NCBI GenBank assembly: GCA_041941305.1
Contig: JBGTQJ010000044.1
Span: 1 to 64,000 of the forward strand
DNA from: JANSWP01 sp041941305
Lineage (GTDB): Bacteria > Bacteroidota > Bacteroidia > Chitinophagales > Saprospiraceae
Direction of reading: 5' to 3'
DNA length: 64,000 bases
Below the pieces are notes generated by a model. It saw only the letters and a program-made list of their open reading frames with translations, did no database searches and had not been told where the DNA came from. Positions 8,627 through 16,765 of the stretch are shown piece by piece. How positions within the stretch are numbered: position 1 is the first letter of the stretch; every line of letters starts with the position of its first letter. The position numbers were made by a program, and so were the translations under genes.

Positions 8627-9019
8627 ATGAAAAATATTGTTGGCACTCCTGTTTCAGGAGAAAATTTTTTAGATAGAGAAAAAGAAATCAGGACAGCACT
8701 ACGGCTAATGCAGAATGGTAACAGCTTCTTATTATTAGGACTTCGCAAAACAGGGAAGAGTTCATTCCTAAAACAAGTTGCCTATTTTTTAAAGCAAGAC
8801 TCCGCACAGATTGTTGTTGAAATTGATTGTTCTACGTTTAGAGATCTCCTGGACTTCTATAAGGCCTTACACAATTACCTACCTGATGGTTTAAAGAAGC
8901 GATTTCGAAAAACCTTGAGTGACAGTCGTCAAATTCCAACTCGTTTGATGGAATACATTGCAGGAGCAACAAGAATATGCCTTCACTTTAAACATATTAA
9001 GAAACTGGTGGATCAATAA
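8627..9019 (+). pseudogene. Truncated AAA/STAND-type ATPase fragment
   Basis: This 130-aa product starts like Bacteroidota ATP-binding proteins of the AAA_35/AAA_14 style (VGTPVSGENFLDREKEI). It has an intact Walker A at residues 38-45 (GLRKTGKS). The reading frame ends shortly after PTRLMEYI, and the last ~20 residues look unrelated to an ATPase fold. Walker B, sensor and C-terminal helical domains are missing; full-length relatives are typically about three times longer. It is either a decayed gene or a retained leader peptide/regulatory fragment. It sits 15 bp before the large ATPase gene and shares its promoter. Confidence 0.6.
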
Positions 9020-9034
9020 AAGAAATCTCGAATA

Positions 9035-12000
9035 ATGTTCAATTACATTTCCACATTCAATCCATACAACATGGATGATGAAACCGTTCTTGCACTAGCA
9101 ACAGGACGGCGAAAAATATTGGCTCAAGCACTTCAAACTTTAGAAGACAATTTTCAATCTCCCAATAGTAAATCGCATTTATTGATTTATGGTCCCCGAG
9201 GTATGGGTAAGTCTTTTTTTCTAAAGTATCTAAGTATCCACTTTGCACAAACGCCGATCTTTGAAGAATGTAGATTCGTTTCTTTTCCTGAAGAGCAAAG
9301 CAACATTAAATGCACTTCAGATTTCATCAATATGGCTTTAGCCGGTGCCAATAAAAAAGGCTTCGAAACAATATCAGCAGTTTGGGAAGAAACAGATGAA
9401 ATATGGGAAGAGAGCTTGCAGACATTTCAAGATTTTTTGGCAGAAAAGAGAAAAGGTAATCCCAATTTTATCTTGGTTGTCGTCATGGAAAACCTAAATG
9501 AATTTTTGGACAAATTACGCTCCGATAAAAAATCGGCCAAAATTAAGGAAGCAAGATTTCGACATTTATTAGAACGACAAGATGGTTTTGTATTAATAGG
9601 TGCCAGTCCACGTGCTGGCATAGATGGTGATTATGATAAAAGGATATTTAAAGCATGGAAAAGGCTTTCCCTAAACCCCTGGACCTCAGAAGATTATCAG
9701 AATTACTTCGACCGCCGCTATCAGTTAGAGGTAGAAAGAACGGGAATTCATTTGACTGAAGCTCAGTTAAAGTTGCGCCAAGACAAATTACGCGCTATTA
9801 GTAAATTTACCGGGGGAAGCCCTCGAATGGCGGTAGTTTTATCTAATTTGTTAATGACTGATGATGTTATTTCTACTGCAAAAACTCTTTATGGTTTAAT
9901 TGAAGATCTGACTCCTTATTATCAAAATCTGACTTCCGCTATACCTCCACGACCACGACAATTATTCGATACCCTGATTCGCCTGGAAGAAAATAAATCT
10001 CAAAGTGAGATTGCTGAACATTTAAAAACCACTCAAAACAGCATTTCTCGTCATTTTTTGTGGTTACAGGAAAATGGGTATGTGATAGGAACCAAACGAA
10101 AAAGTTCACGTCATTTTAGTTACAAGGTTACTGATCGTATTTATGTACTTTACTACAAAGATCGTGAGTTATATCACGGACAAAATTATACTCCTGTATG
10201 GTTGCTTTCTGATTTTTTGGTGGTGTTTTATCAGGTACGGGAGTTTAGAGTGCTTGGTGTAAAATTATTAGAGAAACAACCTTCTGCAGATGCTTTTGAT
10301 TTTGCAAGGGTGGGATTGAAAGCGGCAGGCATGCCACAAGATATGTGGCCTAAGCATCAGGATACAAAAAAGTGGATTGAGGTACTTTACAAGGCGGAGG
10401 AGGAGTATAATTTGAAAAAGGAGGTGCAGGATTTATTAAATGAGATTTATGAGGGTACAAAATTGGAAAATGAAGAGGATGTTTTGTTACATATTCAGGT
10501 TCCTTTTGAAAAGCTAAAAAAAATGAAGGGGACTTATCCACAGGAAAAAGGAGCAATGGTGGTTTTGCGTCAGATTGGAGGGCATTACATGGATAGCGAT
10601 TATTACAAAATTTCAGTGACTATTTTTGAACACGTTCTATCAGTTGCAAAAGAGCTAGATGATTCTGATAACATTAATCGTACCTTATTTGGCTTAGGAT
10701 TTTCCCATAATAACTTAACCAATTATTCTAAGGCAATTCATTTTTTTGAAGAATCATTACCCTATTGGGAATCTTCCAAAAATGTTGATGTGTATGCTAC
10801 TACACTGGAAAATTATGGCAATTCTTTCAACCTAAAAGGGGATTTCTTACAGGCAATTGAAGTTTACAAAAAAGCACTTGAAATTCGGACACAAGAAAAT
10901 AATCTACCTCTTATAGCTAATATAGAATCAGTCATTGGTTGGTGTGCTCAAAACCTTGGACTATTCGAAATGGCTATTGAAAATTATCAAAAAGCTAATA
11001 TTAGGTTTCTGAAAGAAAAGAAAATTATTAACCTGGCATCGAATTTACAGAATATAGGATTGTGCTATGAAAAACTCAATCAATTTCATGAGGCTATTGA
11101 AATGCATCAACAAGCTGCTAAACATTGGATAAAAGAAAACAATACTGCTGAGCATGCCTGGAATTTAGGGCGAATTGGGTGGTGTATGCAAGAACTCAAT
11201 CAATTCCAAGAAGCCTTTAAAGTGCATCAGCAAGCTGCAAAACTTTGGAAAAAAGAAAAAAATATTGCTGAGCATGCCTGGAATTTAGGACAAATTGGAT
11301 GGTGTCTAAAAGAACTCAATCAATTCGAACAGGCTATCAAAGCTCATCAACATGCTGTTAAACTTCGCAAACAGGAAAACAATATTGCTTCTCAAGCCTG
11401 GAATTTAGGACAAATTGGGTGGTGTCTAAAAGAACTCAATCAATTCCAAGAAGCTGTTGAAATATATCAGCAAGCTGCAAAACTTTGGAAAAAAGAAAAA
11501 AATATTGCTGAGCATGCCTGGAATTTAGGACAAATTGGGTGGTGTCTAAAAGAACTCAATCAATTCAAAAAAGCAATTGAAGCCCATCAACAAGCTTTGG
11601 AGCTCCGAAAACAGGAAAACAATATTGCTTCTCAAGCCTGGAACTTAGAAAGAATCAGTTGGTGCTGGTTCAAACTTTTTCAATTTCAAAAGGCAATAGA
11701 AATTCACCAACAAGCTTTAAAATTTCACAAAAAAGAAAATAATAAGGTTAAACAATCATGGAACCTAGGGCGAATCGGATGGTGTCATAGAGAACTTGGG
11801 CAAGACAAAAAGTCTTTGAAAAACTTTAAAATTGCAGTAGAATTTACTGAAATTAAAGAAGAATCATTCTGGCTGTATGGGCAATTAGCAGTACAACATT
11901 TTCTCCTTCATCAGGAAGAAGCAGCATGGAAAATTCTAGAGGATTATCAATATTCCAAAGAAAAAATATTTAAAGAATATGGGGATGCCGTAATATTTAC

Positions 12001-12331
12001 CGAAAGAAGGCATGGGCTAGCCAAAGCATTTGCTATCGGCAATGAAATACTTAATGAGTTAAAAGATCGAAATATTGATTTTGATTATCCATTGGGTTTA
12101 TCTATGTTTTTTGCAGATTTGTTAGATATGAAATGCTCAAATGAACTCTATCTTGAACTCTGCGAGGCTGCTTTGGAGATTTTTTCTGATAATAAGGAGC
12201 AAGTAGTACTCACTGCTGCCTTGAGAACAGTTGAGTATATAGCGGGTGGAAAAGAAGAAGCCTTTTTGGAACAATTGTCTCCAGACATGGCAATTGCGAT
12301 CAAAGCCATTGTTGAAGAAGGAAAACTATAA
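9035..12331 (+). CDS. STAND-like ATPase with winged helix and TPR array
   Basis: This 1098-aa cytoplasmic protein has Walker A GPRGMGKS at residues 53-60 and a Walker B-like strand near 145-152 (FILVVVMEN). A sensor-like FVLIGASPR lies near 190 and a GGSPR (GxP-type) motif near 257, the order seen in STAND P-loop NTPases. A winged helix-turn-helix follows at ~325-375 (QSEIAEHLKTTQNSISRHF). From ~510 to ~960 there are TPR-like 40-residue repeats, the central ones almost identical (AWNLGQIGWCLKELNQF). STAND proteins act as ligand-triggered switches in signalling and defence. No effector domain is visible, so the output could be DNA binding through the winged helix. It is cotranscribed with the truncated ATPase. 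Confidence 0.78.
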   Translation: MFNYISTFNPYNMDDETVLALATGRRKILAQALQTLEDNFQSPNSKSHLLIYGPRGMGKSFFLKYLSIHFAQTPIFEECRFVSFPEEQSNIKCTSDFINMALAGANKKGFETISAVWEETDEIWEESLQTFQDFLAEKRKGNPNFILVVVMENLNEFLDKLRSDKKSAKIKEARFRHLLERQDGFVLIGASPRAGIDGDYDKRIFKAWKRLSLNPWTSEDYQNYFDRRYQLEVERTGIHLTEAQLKLRQDKLRAISKFTGGSPRMAVVLSNLLMTDDVISTAKTLYGLIEDLTPYYQNLTSAIPPRPRQLFDTLIRLEENKSQSEIAEHLKTTQNSISRHFLWLQENGYVIGTKRKSSRHFSYKVTDRIYVLYYKDRELYHGQNYTPVWLLSDFLVVFYQVREFRVLGVKLLEKQPSADAFDFARVGLKAAGMPQDMWPKHQDTKKWIEVLYKAEEEYNLKKEVQDLLNEIYEGTKLENEEDVLLHIQVPFEKLKKMKGTYPQEKGAMVVLRQIGGHYMDSDYYKISVTIFEHVLSVAKELDDSDNINRTLFGLGFSHNNLTNYSKAIHFFEESLPYWESSKNVDVYATTLENYGNSFNLKGDFLQAIEVYKKALEIRTQENNLPLIANIESVIGWCAQNLGLFEMAIENYQKANIRFLKEKKIINLASNLQNIGLCYEKLNQFHEAIEMHQQAAKHWIKENNTAEHAWNLGRIGWCMQELNQFQEAFKVHQQAAKLWKKEKNIAEHAWNLGQIGWCLKELNQFEQAIKAHQHAVKLRKQENNIASQAWNLGQIGWCLKELNQFQEAVEIYQQAAKLWKKEKNIAEHAWNLGQIGWCLKELNQFKKAIEAHQQALELRKQENNIASQAWNLERISWCWFKLFQFQKAIEIHQQALKFHKKENNKVKQSWNLGRIGWCHRELGQDKKSLKNFKIAVEFTEIKEESFWLYGQLAVQHFLLHQEEAAWKILEDYQYSKEKIFKEYGDAVIFTERRHGLAKAFAIGNEILNELKDRNIDFDYPLGLSMFFADLLDMKCSNELYLELCEAALEIFSDNKEQVVLTAALRTVEYIAGGKEEAFLEQLSPDMAIAIKAIVEEGKL
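11049..11790 (+). repeat. 120-bp in-frame tandem repeats in TPR region
   Basis: Six or so units of exactly 120 bp (40 codons) repeat in phase through this part of the ATPase gene. Units around 11281-11640 are nearly identical at DNA level: the word GAATTTAGGACAAATTGG recurs every 120 bp. Flanking units are progressively diverged. This indicates recent internal duplication or recombination-driven homogenisation. Confidence 0.93.
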
Positions 12332-12508
12332 GAAGCTGTTGCAACATCTCCTTTCGTTTTTCAAGGAATCTTTTTCTATCTCTCTAATGATTCTTTTCCC
12401 GTAGGGCTGCTATGGACTTCTACCTCAAGCATCCATTCGGGAAAAAATAATAAAAGAGAACAAAAGATCTCTTATAAAAAATTCAAAACCGGGTTTTACA
12501 ACAGCTTC
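12332..12508. repeat. 177-bp full-length imperfect palindrome
   Basis: GAAGCTGTTG (12332-12341) starts right after the ATPase stop codon, and its exact complement CAACAGCTTC ends at 12508. Inner segments also pair, for example CTTTTCCCG on the left with CGGGAAAA on the right. The whole region could therefore fold into a long interrupted hairpin. It resembles a MITE or a large terminator. No gene is seen in it. Confidence 0.65.
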
Positions 12509-12528
12509 CAATGAATTCGAGTATTTTA

Positions 12529-12536
12529 TAAATTTG
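12529..12536 (+). promoter_or_regulatory. -7 element TAAATTTG
   Basis: TAAATTTG fits TAnnTTTG and lies 26 bp upstream of the ATG at 12563, giving a short leader. No clear -33 box is present at the usual spacing. Confidence 0.45.
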
Positions 12537-12562
12537 CCAGTATAGATCAAATTAAAATCCGA

Positions 12563-13336
12563 ATGGCAACTACTGCCCGCATACTTTTAATTGAGGAAAC
12601 CATTGAATTTACGGTCAGGGCTATAAAAACCCATGGTGTAAAGCGCATTGCCTTGATCGGGTCTCTTCCTACAGATAAAGCCAATCCAAAAGATACGGAT
12701 GTCCTCATCACTATTTCAGAAGACATAGATTTGAAAGATTTTGCAAGATTATCCAGACGGCTACAAGGTCGCTCTCAGGGTTTCAATCGATGGGCAAATA
12801 TTTTTTTAGTATCTGAACAAGGAGAATATTTGGGTAGAACCTGCCCCTGGAGAGATTGTCGATCGGGGGCAAGACCAAGTTGTCAGGCATTGCATTGTGG
12901 ATGGCGCCCTCACCTTTATGACGATTTACAAAACATCGTCTTGGAAAATGAGGTAATTGAACAACCTTCGATTGAGTTGTGGCCAAATTTGATTGTTCGG
13001 ATACGCATTCCCGATGATTTGAAAGAATACCTGGAAAAATTTCAAAAAGAACACCTGCCCAAAGAGAAGATCAAATACTGCTACCCTAAAGACGCTGACA
13101 CCAATACCATAAAAACAGACACCTGGTCAAATCCCGCAGCAGAAGATTGGTTTGATAATAAATGGGAAGGAGAACCAGAGATATTAAATTTATTTGAAGA
13201 AGGAAGTCGCTGCATCCGATGTGTTCACTTTCAGGCATTTAACGAAAATTGGGGACTTTGTTTCCAAAAAGCGTCAAGACATTATTTGGAGACGATATTT
13301 AATAGCTTCACGTGTGCACATTTTAAGCATAGATAG
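12563..13336 (+). CDS. Nucleotidyltransferase-like protein with two Cys clusters
   Basis: This 257-aa protein has an N-terminal polymerase-beta-like nucleotidyltransferase signature: GS at residues 33-34, followed by PKDTDVLI with candidate metal ligands D44 and D46. Residues ~93-112 hold CPWRDC and SCQALHC, and the C-terminus holds CIRC...WGLC...FTCAHF, eight cysteines in two clusters. The C-terminal pattern resembles small zinc or Fe-S binding modules. The function is unknown; the nucleotidyltransferase active site lacks the canonical G-x-S spacing and could be degenerate. There is no signal peptide. It is transcribed alone from a nearby -7 element. Confidence 0.62.
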   Translation: MATTARILLIEETIEFTVRAIKTHGVKRIALIGSLPTDKANPKDTDVLITISEDIDLKDFARLSRRLQGRSQGFNRWANIFLVSEQGEYLGRTCPWRDCRSGARPSCQALHCGWRPHLYDDLQNIVLENEVIEQPSIELWPNLIVRIRIPDDLKEYLEKFQKEHLPKEKIKYCYPKDADTNTIKTDTWSNPAAEDWFDNKWEGEPEILNLFEEGSRCIRCVHFQAFNENWGLCFQKASRHYLETIFNSFTCAHFKHR

Positions 13337-13380
13337 TGGTAAAATGCTGATACCAATGAGAATATTTTTAATTAAAATTT

Positions 13381-13475
13381 AAATGAAAATGAAAATGAAA
13401 ATGAAAATGAAAAAGTCAAATATTCATAAAGTCATAGTGGGAATTTTTAATTTTCATTTTGATTTTCATTTTTTA
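13381..13475. repeat. Hexamer repeat hairpin (AATGAA / TTTTCATT)
   Basis: A run of ATGAAA units (13381-13413) faces an inverse-complement run of TTTTCA units (13447-13475) across a 33-bp loop, giving a long AT hairpin. The right arm includes 28 bp identical to positions 14-41 of the window. It lies between the nucleotidyltransferase-like and ABM-like genes, where it could terminate transcription. That role is inferred. Confidence 0.85.
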
Positions 13476-13522
13476 AGGCCGTGGGTAGAAGGATATCAGC
13501 ATTAAACTCAAAAAATACTTTC

Positions 13523-13819
13523 ATGATTGCTCGCTATTGGAAAGGAACCACCTACTCAAACATGGCTCAGGAATATATTCACCATCTCAAAAAGGACACA
13601 TTTCCGAAGTTAGAACAACTCAATGGTTTTCAAAAAGTGGAGTTATTGAGAAAGTCTACTCCAATAGGAACTGAATTTTTGGTCATCACTTATTGGGATT
13701 CCCTGGAACATATCCAACAATTTGCCGGAGAAAATATCGATGTGGCTGTTGTGCCTCCTGCAGCAAGTCAACTAATGGTTTCTTTTGACAAAACCGTTTC
13801 TCATTATGAAGTCATTTAG
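13523..13819 (+). CDS. ABM-like (antibiotic biosynthesis monooxygenase fold) protein
   Basis: This 98-aa protein starts at ATG 13523 (MIARYWKGTT). The longer frame from GTG 13481 would extend into the repeat hairpin and is unlikely. The alpha+beta pattern fits the dimeric ferredoxin-like ABM fold: YIHHLKKDTFPKLEQLNGFQKVELL, then FLVITYWDSLEHIQQFAG. Members include small cofactor-free monooxygenases and stress proteins. No substrate can be inferred. It lies 23 bp before the cupin gene on the same strand, so the two probably form an operon. Confidence 0.75.
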   Translation: MIARYWKGTTYSNMAQEYIHHLKKDTFPKLEQLNGFQKVELLRKSTPIGTEFLVITYWDSLEHIQQFAGENIDVAVVPPAASQLMVSFDKTVSHYEVI

Positions 13820-13842
13820 AAACGGTTAAAAAATAAATTATT

Positions 13843-14208
13843 ATGGATTACAATTACGACATCAATCTGGACACAAAATTTGGATTCCTCAATCTAATTG
13901 ACATTCCCAAAATGGTAACCGAATGTGAAGAAGACTGGTTCAATCAAACCTTATGCGAAGTCAATGATTGCGTGATTCGCCTTGGTATTGTAAAGGGAGA
14001 ATTTCATTGGCATAAGCACGATGAAGAGGATGAATTCTTTTATGTCATTTCAGGTGAGCTATTTATAGACCTGGAAGACAGAACTGTGTCTTTAAAACCC
14101 AATCAGGGATTTACCATTCCAAAAGGCGTAATGCATTGTACCCGAGCTCCTGAAAAAACGGTCATGTTGATGGTCGAAGGAAAAGGCGTAATGCCAACAG
14201 GTGATTAA
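13843..14208 (+). CDS. Cupin domain protein
   Basis: This 121-aa single-domain cupin carries metal-binding motif 1 as FHWHKHDEEDEFFYVISGELFID (His, His, Glu ligands around residues 47-60). Motif 2 is PKGVMHCTRAPE (His near 92-97). The short length and two motifs match stand-alone mannose-6-phosphate isomerase-like or dioxygenase-like cupins. The substrate is not readable. It is likely cotranscribed with the preceding ABM-like gene (23-bp gap). A repeat hairpin lies downstream. Confidence 0.88.
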   Translation: MDYNYDINLDTKFGFLNLIDIPKMVTECEEDWFNQTLCEVNDCVIRLGIVKGEFHWHKHDEEDEFFYVISGELFIDLEDRTVSLKPNQGFTIPKGVMHCTRAPEKTVMLMVEGKGVMPTGD

Positions 14209-14261
14209 GGGAATTTAAAGACCGCAGCGTCCTCTTCGAGAGCCTCTGCTTATTACTTAAT

Positions 14262-14340
14262 CAAAATGAAAATGAAAATGAAAATCAAAATGAAAATGAA
14301 AATGAAAATAGCCCAAGTTTTACATTTTCATTTTCATTTA
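14262..14340. repeat. Hexamer repeat hairpin, second copy
   Basis: ATGAAA units with one ATCAAA variant (14262-14310) face TTTTCA units (14322-14339) across a short loop. The sequence is related to the repeats at 14-41 and 13381-13475. It lies between the convergent cupin (+) and RidA (-) genes. Confidence 0.85.
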
Positions 14341-14375
14341 ACAAGCATCCATATTTTACCCTGGCTACGCCATTT

Positions 14376-14420
14376 GAACTTAACCTTAAACTTAAACTTA
14401 AACTTGAGCTTGAACTTATT
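14376..14420. repeat. CTTAAA hexamer repeat
   Basis: About seven consecutive CTTAAA-like hexamers occur, with CTTGAG and CTTGAA variants. They end just before the stop codon of the RidA-like gene. This unit is distinct from the neighbouring ATGAAA array. Confidence 0.85.
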
Positions 14421-14422
14421 AA

Positions 14423-14983
14423 TTACTCCACCTCCACAATCATCTCAATTTCTACTGCAATATCCAAAGGCAGGGATCCCATTCCAACTGCTGCTCTGGC
14501 ATGTTTGCCTCTATCGCCAAAAATTTCTACCATAAAATCTGAAAAGCCATTGATGACGCTAGGATGTTGTGTAAAGGAAGGATCTGCATTCACCATTCCT
14601 GTCACTTTTACGATTCTTTTGACTTTATTAAGATCTCCAATTTCGGCTTTCAATGCAGCCAATTGAGCAATTCCGGTCAACCTTGCTGCTTCGTAACCTT
14701 CTTCAATTGTCAGGTCACTGCCTAGTTTTCCAGTCACATATTCCCCATCTTCTTTTTTAGGTCCTTTTCCAGCCATGAAAACTAAGTTGCCAGTTCTGAC
14801 TGCGTTTACATAGTTGGCAACAGGTGGAGATGCTTCAGGAATGGAAACGCCCATTTCAGCTAGTTTGGCATTGACATCGTGTCCAGAAGTTTGAGCTTTA
14901 GCGACTTCTGGAGCATCTGTTTGATTTGAATTGTTGCAAGCGAATAATAGAACACTTAAAAACAGGAAGAAAATGTGACGCAT
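14423..14983 (-). CDS. RidA/YjgF-family lipoprotein
   Basis: This 186-aa protein has a lipoprotein leader (residues 1-16, lipobox LLFAC with Cys16). A complete Rid domain spans ~45-184. Recognisable motifs are NYVNAVRTGNLVFMAG, the Arg of ARAAVGMGSLPLD (equivalent to the carboxylate-binding arginine) and the terminal VEIEMIVEVE. Cytosolic RidA hydrolyses reactive enamine/imine intermediates. Here the leader places the domain in the periplasm or on the outer membrane, so the substrate may differ. The gene is monocistronic and flanked by repeats. Confidence 0.88.
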   Translation of the reverse strand: MRHIFFLFLSVLLFACNNSNQTDAPEVAKAQTSGHDVNAKLAEMGVSIPEASPPVANYVNAVRTGNLVFMAGKGPKKEDGEYVTGKLGSDLTIEEGYEAARLTGIAQLAALKAEIGDLNKVKRIVKVTGMVNADPSFTQHPSVINGFSDFMVEIFGDRGKHARAAVGMGSLPLDIAVEIEMIVEVE

Positions 14984-15069
14984 TTTGGTTTCGTTTTGTA
15001 TTTGTAGCCGCCTGTCTGAATGAGCTATTTCAATAGCTTTAAAGCCAGCCCATTAAAATGGGCGGCTAC

Positions 15070-15699
15070 CTACTTCAAAAAATTATACTCCAAAGATATT
15101 TGAAAAACGCTGTTTTTATGCACATCTCTGGAAATAACTTCTCCATTGATATCCGTATAGTTGGTCTTGAAAAGTGCATTAAAGCTGTGGACATAACTTC
15201 CGGAAACAGCCAAATGTTCCAGTATATGAAATGACATTCCAGCTTTACCGCCAATGTCAAAAGTATTATCAATGAAGCCTGGCGTAAAATCTTTTTCATT
15301 TAAAAGGAACCCAAAACCAGGTCCTAACTCAACAGACAATTTTGAAAAGACATGGTATCGAACAAGCAATGGTACATGAATGTATTTTAAATCAATTTTT
15401 GGGGAGCTCAAAGGATCTGGAAGCAGCCCAAAACCAGTACTGACGGTAGAATTGGCTCCAAATAAATTGTAAATTGCTTCGATTTCGACACCAAACCTTT
15501 CAGAAAGGTCTCGATTCCAAAAAAAACCTGCATGCCATCCCGTTCGATAGCCAAATGCATCATCTCCTTCATTAATTCCGTGATATTTACCCGATAATTC
15601 TGAAAAGTTGAGACCAGATTTGATCCCAAAGTCGGATTGAGCTTGAATAAGTATTGGAAGAAGGAATGCGATTAAAACGAGATTTTGTGTTTTTTTCAT
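15070..15699 (-). CDS. Small outer-membrane beta-barrel (porin-family/PorT-like)
   Basis: This 209-aa protein has a signal peptide (FLLPILIQAQ). The opening SDFGIKSGLNFSEL and closing VFQISLEYNFLK are characteristic of eight-stranded OMP_b-brl_2 barrels of Bacteroidota. The final aromatic strand supports outer-membrane insertion. It is a clear paralogue of the protein at 20007-20615, sharing the DINGxxI...HKNxVFQxSLEY ending. Function is unknown; such barrels are often immunodominant or T9SS-associated. It is transcribed alone. Confidence 0.85.
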   Translation of the reverse strand: MKKTQNLVLIAFLLPILIQAQSDFGIKSGLNFSELSGKYHGINEGDDAFGYRTGWHAGFFWNRDLSERFGVEIEAIYNLFGANSTVSTGFGLLPDPLSSPKIDLKYIHVPLLVRYHVFSKLSVELGPGFGFLLNEKDFTPGFIDNTFDIGGKAGMSFHILEHLAVSGSYVHSFNALFKTNYTDINGEVISRDVHKNSVFQISLEYNFLK

Positions 15700-15779
15700 T
15701 TTTAAAATTTAATGGTTGAATCTAGTTGAATAGGAAGTACTTTCATTAAGATATACCATTAAACTTTAGAGGACATCCC

Positions 15780-16478
15780 TTATTGCCTGATAACCATTTT
15801 ATAACCCACTCCGTGCACATTTAAAATCTCAATTTTGTCGTCTTCCTTTAAGAAGGTGCGTAGCTTGGAGACATAAACATTCAAGCTTCGACCACGCAAA
15901 AAATCGTCATCACCCCAAATTCTTTTCAAAGCGAGGTTTCGTTCTATCATTCCGTTTTCATTTTCACAAAACATTTGAAGCAATTTTGCTTCTATTGCAG
16001 TCAGTTTGATGATGTTGTGATTCAAGGTAAGTTCTCTTGTTGTGGCATCAAAGTCATATATACCAACACGATATTTGGATTGTTCTTTTCTGGTTTGAGC
16101 TTGAGTTCCTGCACGTTTCAAAATATTCCGGGCACGAAGGAAAAGCTCCTCCATGCTAAAGGGCTTCGTAATATAGTCATCTGCTCCCAAGGTTAAGCCT
16201 TTAATCCGATGCTCTTTCTCAGTTTGCCCTGTAAGAAAAATGATGGGCACATGCTCATTCAATTCGCGAATTTCCTCAGCCAGGGTAAATCCATCCTTCA
16301 TTGGCATCTTGACATCTAAAATGCACAAATCAAAATCCTGCTCTTTAAAAGTTGTCAATCCCTCATCGCCACTGTGTCTTAAAACAACTTGCAGCCCTTT
16401 GGCTTCTAAATACTCTTGAGTCATGGCACTAAATTGGCGTTCGTCATCTACTAGTAATATGTTGGATTTCTCAGCCAT
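15780..16478 (-). CDS. OmpR-family response regulator
   Basis: This 232-aa regulator has a receiver domain (residues ~6-120) with the acidic pair D11/D12, phospho-acceptor D55 (CILDVKMP), the Thr of IIFLTGQT and the Lys of DYITKPF. A winged-helix DNA-binding domain follows (~135-230), ending in SLNVYVSKLRTFLKEDDKIEILNVHGVGYKMV. No histidine kinase is adjacent, so the cognate kinase is elsewhere (orphan locus). It lies upstream of and divergent from a small membrane protein gene. Confidence 0.93.
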   Translation of the reverse strand: MAEKSNILLVDDERQFSAMTQEYLEAKGLQVVLRHSGDEGLTTFKEQDFDLCILDVKMPMKDGFTLAEEIRELNEHVPIIFLTGQTEKEHRIKGLTLGADDYITKPFSMEELFLRARNILKRAGTQAQTRKEQSKYRVGIYDFDATTRELTLNHNIIKLTAIEAKLLQMFCENENGMIERNLALKRIWGDDDFLRGRSLNVYVSKLRTFLKEDDKIEILNVHGVGYKMVIRQ

Positions 16479-16765
16479 TTGGTTCAGGTTGGTCGGTCTT
16501 ATTGTTAGATGGTTTTTCTGTTTGATGTTTTATGGTCAGGAAGCAGTAAAGCCATTTAACAATAGAACAAGATAGCGATATATTCTCAGGCCAAGGTATT
16601 TAATTAAGTTCAGACTCTGAACCCTAAATCCCTGTCTCAATATCCCTTTTAATACTTTTTTACATTTTTTAAAATGCCCTTGAAAATTCAAAAGCCAAAT
16701 TGCCTTCATTTTTGAGCCATATTTTATGGGAGACGTGGATAAACAAAATAATACCCTACATTATC

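Noticed and set aside
11049..11790. CRISPR-like array with regular 120-bp period
   Set aside because: The period is a whole number of codons and the repeats encode TPR units in frame; there are no short repeat/unique spacer alternations.
8627..12331. Complete antiphage Avs-type system
   Set aside because: STAND and TPR parts are there but no N-terminal or linked effector domain is seen; defence function is only listed as a possibility.
13481..13522. Longer GTG start of the ABM-like gene
   Set aside because: It begins at the edge of the repeat hairpin, and the family-like protein starts at MIARYWKG (13523).
14266..14535. 89-aa ORF starting with MKMKMKIK repeats
   Set aside because: It is the translation of the ATGAAA hexamer array and overlaps the RidA gene antisense.
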